A program made the translations under genes and the position numbers. Below the pieces are notes generated by a model. That model was not told the DNA's origin, ran no database searches, and saw nothing but the letters and a program-made list of their open reading frames with translations. From assembly GCA_947561585.1 (NCBI GenBank), contig CANNZV010000917.1, positions 1 through 64,000 on the forward strand: DNA of 64,000 bases, given 5' to 3'. Position 1 is the stretch's first letter. Each line of letters opens with the position of its first letter. Positions 56,460-64,000 of this stretch are shown here, piece by piece. The DNA is from Caprella mutica. Lineage: Eukaryota > Arthropoda > Malacostraca > Amphipoda > Caprellidae.

Positions 56460-58085
56460 AAATGTATATCAACTATTAGTGTAGGTTGAAATATCGGTCT
56501 TGTTAGCAGTAGCCAAAATTTTTACATGACTTTCCCAGTCACTATATTTACTTTACCAAATCATAATCTCGAGTTAGGTCCCGGTATCAATTAGATTAGA
56601 CTATTTATTGTCTAGGACCAAATCTAACATGTTCATTCATTTTCTACTTTTGTTTCTGTGATATGCATACAATTTTGATTTTAAAAAATAATTGATCACC
56701 TAGACCTATCCTTGCTTTTTGAAATGTTTTCGATCCGATAAATTAATATATGGCTATTAGTTGTAAATTAATAGATTAGAATGAATAAGTAACTTCATCA
56801 GGTCAGTTTATATATAAGAAGTTAGATGACATAAATAACTTTACGTAGTGATAAATAGGTAGGCTAGATGAATTAATTAACCAGGCTAGATTACAAAAAG
56901 TTATAGAATAAATCTTTGATATGCTGCAATTATACAATAACTTAATGAATTATAATAAAGCCTTTGTTATAATAAAAACATATTTTAGTGCAATTCATCT
57001 TACTCATAGGCACTGATATAGAAATATGCTAATAGAATTACCAAGGTCAAATTGAAAAAGAAATATAAACATTCAAGTTTTACATTTATTTTTCACGACT
57101 ATAGGTTGCCAATTCCTGAAATAAGAGATTCGTATATTAATATATATATAATAGAAATTTATAGTATCGTTTATATACATTATCAATAACATCACCAACT
57201 CTTTTTCCTTATGTGATGAGATAGCGACAGCTTCGATATTCTTTTCTTGTCTGTAATCTCTAAAAGCATATGAAAAAGTAAGAGCTAATCATATAGCAAA
57301 TACACATTTAAAAATTATCTAATATTTTCAAATACCTACTTTGACCTAGCATAATAGTTCCTGAATCATTCAAAGGAATTAAAGAGGACTCCGATGGTTG
57401 ATGACGTTGATCTACTCCATCAATTCTTCATAAAGATCTGGAAGTAGATTCAGAAAATATAGAAAACCATATATTAATAAAGAAATGAAGAGAATTATTA
57501 ACTGAGAATTGTTTCATATAGGTTAATTATTTACATAAAATGTTAAACTAATTATAAATCTTCAGATGCAGTATAAATTTAGCTCTAATAAATGCAATGG
57601 ATTCTCCTGGCTAATCCTCATAATTTTGTTCATTATACACTCTTAATTTAGACTTTAATTAAATACCAAAAAAGTATAATATATCAAAAGGTTTACCTCT
57701 GGTTGGAGCTCTCCCTGCTAAATCACTGGACGGTGTTCTCCTCCGACTACCTCCCAGGATGGAGTTCTCCCGGTCATAGAAAACTAGGGTCAAGTAGGTA
57801 AATTGGGACACTTTTACTAACTGCGGCCTCTTATCTCAGAAACATTAATAACCACCATGGCTTCAAGGCACTCGTGAAATGAATAGAACCTATCATAAAT
57901 TGAGCTTATTATGATATTCAGCAATTCAATATATAGCTAAACTAATTTCAGAATGATTTTGAGACTCTCTTATTAGGGTCACAATTCAGAAATTAAAGAA
58001 CCGTATTTACCTGTGTAACCCTACCTATAGGTAGACTAAGTAGTTATAAAATATATAGATTATCAGACCACTTTACTTAAGATAC
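56460..58085. other. no gene recognised
   Basis: AT-rich sequence without a credible open frame. Confidence 0.45.
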
Positions 58086-58087
58086 TA

Positions 58088-58258
58088 GGATAAGTTCTGA
58101 AATATCGGACGGTTCCACATTTTCGATCGCATAAGAAAAACTATATAAAAAAATTCTTCGACTTTTATTTTAATTAGCTATTAGGTAGCTATATACAGTA
58201 TACGATATTTCATACGTGACCGAAAATTTGAAATCGCCTGATAATTTGGAACTTACCC
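58088..58258. mobile_element. TA-flanked MITE, family member 2 (171 bp)
   Basis: Ends GGATAAGTTCTGAAATATCG and (inverted) GGGTAAGTTCCAAATTATCA, with TA at 58086-58087 and 58259-58260. Same family as 18883-19080. Confidence 0.7.
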
Positions 58259-59189
58259 TATTTGAGGTCAACGCAGTAACTGCCTAGCCTATGTAGAAGG
58301 TATTGGCACTGAAAAAAAAAACAGCAATAAGTTAACATACAATAATCTAGGAAATTAGTTTGGAGTAATCAAAATTTATTTTTATGTAGTAATCAAAATT
58401 TATTATTACAAAAATTATATACTGATAATCAGCTCTTCAAATAACTACCTAGCCACCAGACTATCAATCCCCAAAATTTTAGAATATTTAGGCAGACATT
58501 TATCAATTTATTAATGGAATTAATTAATAATTAATAATCGATCGGCAGCGATAATAATATTTAGTGCATATAACGCTATTGTTTGCACTTGAACTAAAAT
58601 GGTCTTGAGGAGCGTTCACATTCAACACGTAACACACTTAAAACAAGATATGAACTGTAAAGTGTCAACCGATTAATTGGCTTTGAGGAAAGCATAAGTT
58701 GCCACATACTCATTTGATTTAACTCGCACCTAAACTTAAAAAAAGTAGCACCAACTCTCATAGTATGTTAATTTATACACCAGATACATAGGATTAACAG
58801 TCTTTGTGGGTTACTTTATCACACTATGTCATAGTTGTTTTAACATATGTTCAAACTCCCAAAATGTAATTCTAACTCTCATAGTAATTTGATTCAATCC
58901 ATAAAATGATTTAAATTAACTATGTTTGGTGACGCACCACATCATTGTTGTTTTGACACACGTGAAAACATGAATAAAGTCCAACTAACTCACGTAATAA
59001 ATTGATTCAAAGCTTAAATTTTTGACCCATTAAATATGAGTAAACTTTTTTCTCTGTGTAGGTAGAATGAAATTATCTAATTGTAATTGCTAATTTTGGA
59101 AAACTAATTAATAATCCCTTTGGATTTTCATGTGCAAATTCCTAGTTTATTTCAAGAGGAAATCTTTGTGGATGTATGTTTGGTGTCCA

Positions 59190-59785
59190 TACAGGACACC
59201 AAGGAAATACGGAGAGCAAACCCTGTGTACGCAGATGATGTCGAAGTCCTAGACTCTTAGCTGACTCGGTCAAAGATCTTCAGTAAATTACAAGCAGATA
59301 GTTTAAGGGATTTGAACTAAATGGGATGAAGATAAACACAAAGAAAGGAGAGACGGAGGTATTTCAAGACACTCTGTACTATGCAATATATACATGCCAT
59401 GGTAGATAAAAACAATCAGACAACTACACACATTTGAATGTTAATGTTGAACAGACTAATTTGCGAGGAGTAGAGATAAACAATCGAAAAGCTAAGTACA
59501 ATAGTAATGTGAGAATGATTTATATATTGCTGAGAGACTCCCACATCCCAATTAGGTGTAAGTTGACCAACTAGAACACTATTCTCTAGCCTATACTGCT
59601 TTTGGTTCTGAGGTGTGAACATTGACTTTGTAGACCGAGTTAAGACTCCAAGCGGCGGAGATGAGGGATGTTCACCATGAGAGTGACTAGAAAAGGCAAG
59701 ATAAGAAGTACTGTAATTAGAGAACAACTAAATGTTCGATGTGTATGAAGGCAGAGAGTAAGTAGAGAAAGTATTTGACATGGAA
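59190..59785 (+). pseudogene. LINE reverse transcriptase fragment, part 1
   Basis: Broken frames give N-P-V-Y-A-D-D-V-E-V-L at 59219-59251, the catalytic box of a non-LTR retrotransposon RT, then M-K-I-N-T-K-K-G-E-T-E, and later I-P-I-R-C-K-L, S-E-V... and A-A-E-M-R-type sequence near 59650-59670, the thumb and C-terminal region. Several stops and frameshifts. The protein is interrupted at about 59785 by the mariner composite, and its end reappears at 62998. Confidence 0.7.
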
Positions 59786-60084
59786 GCAAGGGCGTATCTA
59801 GGATTCGGTCAAGGGGATGGGGGGCACTTTTCAAATTTTTCAATGTGTCAGAAAAAATCTACGGATTAATCCTCAGACTTGAAGAAATGTCAGTTATTTG
59901 ATTATTTTAATTGTTTTGAAAATTGAACATGCTTACACTGTGACCATCAGAAGCGTCATTTCTAAGTTGTGAATTGGGAGAACTTACAATGATTCAAGTT
60001 GTATTATGTATAAGTCATTTTGTTCACAATGAATGGATTTTAACATCCCATTAATATTAGCATTGATATTCAACTGTAAAAATG

Positions 60085-61040
60085 TTTCTGAATTTGAGAA
60101 GAAATGGATCGTCCTGTACTCCGTAGTTCACCAAAACACCTTCTCCTTCAACAGTACCCTGAAAATTCATGCTTCAAGTGGGCGGCTAAATCTTATCACA
60201 TGAAAAAGCTCACAAAAGTTCGTGGTCTTTTCAATAAGACTGCTTCTATAATCTATCCACAAGAAAAAGCAAATGAAAATAAAGCTTAAATGAGCAGAAG
60301 CAGTGATTCAGGAGGCGAAGAGTTTCTTAGAAGAAACCCCCAGTTGTTCTCTCAGAAAAGTTTCTCAGCAGATTTCACCCACCAAATCTTCGTTGTGGAG
60401 GATCGTTAGACAAGATCTTCGTTTCTGTTTTAATCATTACACTTAATTTCAAACATTAAATTATGTCCATGAAGACAGAGAATTCAGTTTTGTTAGTGGA
60501 TTCTGCAGGAACCATCCAACGTGAGTTTATTTGCCTCCATAAAAAAAAACATCGAAAAAACAATGAAGTGTAGACTAATGAAAATCCTCGAAATATCAGC
60601 GGAATAAATGATAGGTATGAAGCAAAGGTAATATCTTTGTTGCCATTATTAATGGAATGTATTTAATCTTTCATGCATTCCTTGACGATGATTGCAACTT
60701 GTCATCGGTTATGTGGTGTTTCATATCTTAGATTGCTTCAGGACATTATTTGGCCCAGACTGCACCATTCTGCAACTCATTCTTCACTTTGGTGGATGTA
60801 AGACTGGGCCACATTGCACAAATACAGCTCTAGAGTTTCTCAATGAAAAGTTTTGAGGTTGATTCATTTCCAGAAGAATGGAAAATCCCTGGCCAGCACA
60901 CAGTCAAGATCTCAACCCTTTGGATTTTCATTTCTTGGCTGCATCACAAACTCGAGTTCTTATATGAAAGAGAAGATTCCATTGAGTCTCAAAGTTTCGC
61001 AGAAAGGTATATTAGAAACACTTAAAATAAGTCAAATACC
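60085..61040 (+). pseudogene. mariner-type transposase remnant, forward copy
   Basis: Broken frames read E-K-K-W-I-V-L-Q-F near 60090 (N-terminal helix-turn-helix region), S-L-W-R-I-V-R-Q-D-L-R-F near 60390, and after the deleted catalytic core G-P-H-C-T-N-T-A-L-E-F-L-N-E-K near 60808 and W-P-A-H-S-Q-D-L-N-P-L-D-F near 60890. The last is the third-acidic-residue block of the DDE domain of mariner-like transposases (usually W-P-x-x-S-P-D-L-x-P-x-D). Stops, frameshifts and an internal deletion show a dead gene. Confidence 0.7.
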
Positions 61041-61099
61041 ATAATAGATACATCACTTTGAAGGAAAAGATAGGATTCTTATTATTATATTAGAGGTAC

Positions 61100-62100
61100 A
61101 TTTCCTGAGGTCCTACAAAAGTTGTTGAAAATGACCCCCTCCAGTCTGAAAACAGAACGACGAACACTTCAGAAAATTCTTCCATACTTTATTGAGTCTT
61201 CTGGTGAAATCTTTGAGCGAAGCTTTGAATACATTGTAAAAGAGACTCATTGGACTCTGTTTTCCATGTAAACTCGAGTTTCTGCAGCAGCCCATATGTG
61301 AAAGTCCAAACGGTTGAGATCTGGACTGTGTGTTGACCAGGGATTTTCCGTACTTCTTTTAATCACTCAACCTCGAAACTTATCTTTGGAAATTCTAGAG
61401 CTATATTTGTGCAATGTGGTCTTGCATCCACGAAAGTGAAAAAATTGCTGGCTGGGCCAAATAATTTTCTGGAGCAATCAGATTTTTGAAACACCATTAA
61501 CCGATGACAAGTTACCATATTCGTCTAGGAATGCAAGAACAGTTGAAATCATTCCATTAATAATTGCAACGAAGATCATTACCTTAACATCATACCTATT
61601 ATTTGTTTTCCAGATATTTCGATGTTTCTCATTCGTATTTTTTCGATGTGTTTTTGATGGAGGTAAAAGAACTTCTCATCTGTCCAAACGATTCAATTGG
61701 CAATGTTTAATTGTTGCTTCAGAATCCACTGACAGAACTGCTATTTCTGTGCTTTTCGTTAATGGTTGAACTGAAGTGTGATAATAAAAAAGGAAATCAA
61801 GTTCCTTCTACCACGTGGTTATTGTGGGTGAAATCTTTTGAGATGCTTTTCTGAGATAACAACTGGGGGGTTCTTCAAAGGAACTATTCACCTCCTAAAT
61901 CACTGTTTCTATTCTTTTTGGTTTTGTTTCCACTTGCTTTTTCTTCTGGATAGAACCAGTCTCTTTCAGGTGACAAGATTTTGCTGCCCCTTCACTTATC
62001 TTGAAATGTAGCATGAATTCTCGACGTACTGCTGAAGAAGGTGTTTTGGAAAACTGCAGGACAATCCATTTCTTCTCAAATTCAGAAACTTTTTAAGGTT
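61100..62100 (-). pseudogene. mariner-type transposase remnant, reverse copy
   Basis: The reverse complement repeats the forward remnant with independent mutations; for instance GGTTGAGATCTGGACTGTGT (61312) mirrors the D-L-N-P block, and ACAATCCATTTCTTCTCAAA (about 62063) mirrors the N-terminal block. It has no open frame over 60 codons. Confidence 0.65.
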
Positions 62101-62236
62101 GAAGATCAATATTAATATGATGATAAAATCCATTCTTTATGAACAAAAAATCGTATACACAATACGACTTGAAGCATTAAATACATAATACAAATTGCAA
62201 TTTAAAAAGAACGCTTCTGATAAAACAAAGTATTAA

Positions 62237-62820
62237 AGGTCCCCTCCAAGCAAATATTTTTATTACTTTATTCAACGAGGCTAATGTTTCTTATCATTTT
62301 GCTGCAAACCGCATCGAATTTGATAGCATATTTTTAATTTTATATGCTTTTAAAGATTTTTATAATCAAAACTCTACAAAACCTATTTTACTTCCGACTT
62401 ACTAATTTAAGAAATTTTCAGCCTGAAGAAAAAGAATGTACACCATTTGTTTTGATTGTCAACTAGGTATTAGGTTTAATAAATCCATTTAATATTCGTG
62501 TAAAGGTATAAAATTGAATGAACTTATAATAGAAACGTTTATAATTTAATATCAAAAATAATTTAAATAAAGTCCGAAAACGCATATTTTGTTTATAAAA
62601 TTCAAATTTGTAATCAAAACAAAGAGTGTACAATCTACTTCTTGAGCATCAGATTAGTGATTCGCTCAATTGTTGCTCACTGAGTATTAAAACACTTTAA
62701 AACAAATTACATAATATATACTGAACCGAATTGTATGCGGTTTGCAGAATAATGATCGTAGACCTTAGTTCTATTATATTATGTTATACTCATTTTTTTC
62801 CCGGAGCCTGGAGAGGACCT
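62237..62820. mobile_element. TTAA-flanked MITE nested in the mariner composite (584 bp)
   Basis: TTAA at 62233-62236 and 62821-62824 bracket ends AGGTCCCCTCCAAGC and (inverted) AGGTCCTCTCCAGGC. Subterminal GCAAACCGCAT blocks are also inverted. The other half of the palindrome (about 59940) provides the uninterrupted site for comparison. TTAA points to piggyBac-type mobilisation. Confidence 0.85.
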
Positions 62821-62997
62821 TTAAAGCATGTTCAAAGCAATTAAAAAATAATCGAATAATTGACATTTCTTCAATTTTGAGGATTAATTCGTATATTTTT
62901 ATAAATCCGTAGATTTATTTAAAAAAAAATTGAACTCAAGGGGGGGGGGCATCTGTCCCAGTTGCCCCCCCCCCCCTTGTATACGCGCCTGCATGGC

Positions 62998-63160
62998 AGC
63001 CTCCAGGGAAGAGACCGGTTGGACCCGGAAGCGGTGGATGGAAGTTGTGGATGGAGCCATCACAAGTAGGGGAACCAGACAGGATGGAGTGAATAGAGAC
63101 CAAATATACAATGACAGACAGGTGAGGAGATTTCTGTATGGTGCACCATCTGATAGATAA
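62998..63160 (+). pseudogene. LINE ORF2 C-terminal end, part 2
   Basis: The frame R-K-R-W-M-E-V-V-D-G and Y-N-D-R-Q-V-R-R-F ending at 63160 matches in style the last residues of non-LTR retrotransposon polyproteins (R-P-x-K-R-W-x-D followed by a D-R-x-x-W-R type end). It continues the protein cut at 59785. Confidence 0.6.
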
Positions 63161-63174
63161 TTTTATCGAGCGAA

Positions 63175-63875
63175 AAGATACAAAGTGAGCGAAAAGATAC
63201 AAATCGGTGACCGATAATAGAGAAATCGAGAAGCTCTCGTAATACGAGTAAAAATAATTCTACAGTCCCCCTCTTAATGAAATTCGGAGAAATTTTCTAT
63301 AAGACATAGAGAAAATTTTAAGGGGAATCTTTGAAATTTCAAATGTACACTTCAATAACTTTTATATCAACTGAGGTCATAAAATTTAGTATGAGTTAAA
63401 ATTTTATTTTCGGAATTTAATTATAAAATTACTAAATAAAAACCTAAATTATATATTAATACAGATTAGTATTAATTGGGTATTGTGAGTTTAAAATCGA
63501 CTCCATGTCTTCTTTCTATACATATGATACACATTAATACATTTAGTAATAAAATGGTAGATAATGGGATTAATATAATTTATTAAACTCTTTCCTTGAT
63601 TTAATATTTTCCTGAGGTGATAACATAGATAAGAAGATAAGAACAATATTACGTTATTGTTACATTTATACGCATCTCTTTCACTAATATATTTATTTAT
63701 TTTGAATATTGATGACATTCTCTCTTCAAACAGAGACCATGTACTAAAGTAACAGACATTACTACACACAATAATTTATTATTCCGTTTATAATTATTTA
63801 TTTACATTGAACATCATTTTTGGTTAGTACAATCTAGCAGTGTGAGAGTGTGACGACATCAGAGCAGCTATTTAC
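63175..63875. other. no gene recognised
   Basis: AT-rich sequence; a 92-codon minus-strand frame (63491-63769) shows no recognisable motif. Confidence 0.4.
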
Positions 63876-63880
63876 CATAA

Positions 63881-64000
63881 GGGCAATGTCACACGAGCGA
63901 TTTTTCTATAGCGTTTTTGACTCTGAAGAAATTATTGTTAAACCCATTTCATGTGTATCCATGTAATGCGACGCTTTTGGAGCGTTGAACGGATGCTTTA
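63881..64000. mobile_element. possible transposon end, cut by the window edge
   Basis: GGGCAATGTCACACGAGCGA has the look of a terminal inverted repeat of a cut-and-paste element, and CG-containing sequence follows. The other end is outside the window, so this is only a suggestion. Confidence 0.25.

Larger units (their letters stand above)
55754..59060. mobile_element. possible 3.3 kb TIR element (CACAGAGAAAA ends)
   Basis: CACACAGAGAAAAGTTTA at the left and the inverse of TAAACTTTTTTCTCTGTG at the right, next to TA, could be the ends of one large element; both subterminal zones hold related words (GTTTTAACA, GTGAGTTGATT, ACTCAC). There is no transposase frame inside. They may instead be two separate copies of a family of which 28340-28571 is a relative. 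Confidence 0.35.
59786..62990. mobile_element. palindromic double-mariner composite inserted in the LINE
   Basis: Left end AGGGCGTATCTAGGATTC and right end (inverted) AGGCGCGTATACAAGG, both followed by a G-rich tract, then a TIR continuing about 130 bp (TCTACGGATT, ATTAATCCTC, TTGAAGAAATGTCA). The two halves, about 59786-61090 and 61095-62990, are inverted copies of one another, each with a decayed mariner transposase. The right half is longer only because of a nested MITE at 62237. A possible 9 bp target duplication with one mismatch (CATGGAAGC, CATGGCAGC) surrounds it. Confidence 0.75.

Overview
The window is AT-rich metazoan nuclear DNA. The evidence is spliced genes with GT-AG introns, a beta-tubulin gene with a 7.4 kb first intron, DIRS-order retrotransposons, mariner, hAT and TTAA-type DNA transposons, and very many minisatellites. 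An invertebrate is likely, and the repeat types suit an aquatic one, but the species cannot be named from the sequence. No bacterial, organellar or viral genome features were seen.

Layout. 1-3200: no firm gene; a few exon-like pieces with good splice sites of an unidentified, possibly broken gene. 3390-10842: a small inverted-repeat element, a 274 bp tandem repeat, then a DIRS-like tyrosine-recombinase retrotransposon (spliced gag-like ORF, RT/RNase H ORF, recombinase ORF, hairpin-bearing 3' end). 10843-14940: a second, different and decayed DIRS-like element (gag-like, RT/RNase H, recombinase split by a frameshift) with a 3' end of the same hairpin architecture. 15472-43470: essentially gene-free, made of minisatellite arrays (unit sizes 18, 19, 20, 21, 25, 26, 31 and 51 bp), MITE-like elements, a hAT-type element with perfect 8 bp target duplications, a mariner-type element with TIRs of about 200 bp, and foldback repeats. 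43880-54240: one divergent beta-tubulin gene on the + strand. 54545-63200: old transposon debris, including a Ty3/gypsy RNase H fragment and a LINE fragment interrupted by a palindromic double mariner that itself carries a TTAA-flanked MITE. 63200-64000: no gene; a possible TIR at the very end.

The one clear host gene is the beta-tubulin gene (exons 44068-44124, 51491-51603, 51820-51941 or 52344-52465, 52587-52831, 52916-53740). Its third coding exon exists in two intact versions of identical length (122 nt) and phase that differ at 11 of 40 residues. Using both, or neither, brings an early stop codon, so they look like mutually exclusive alternative exons. The alternative segment and a five-residue insertion in exon 2 both fall where tubulins make lateral contacts in the microtubule wall. 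This is the most interesting host feature of the window.

The two DIRS-like elements lie head to tail and abut near 10842. Each carries the gag, RT/RNase H and tyrosine recombinase set expected for copying through a circular DNA intermediate, and each ends in a hairpin followed by a second copy of the arm with its loop in inverted orientation.
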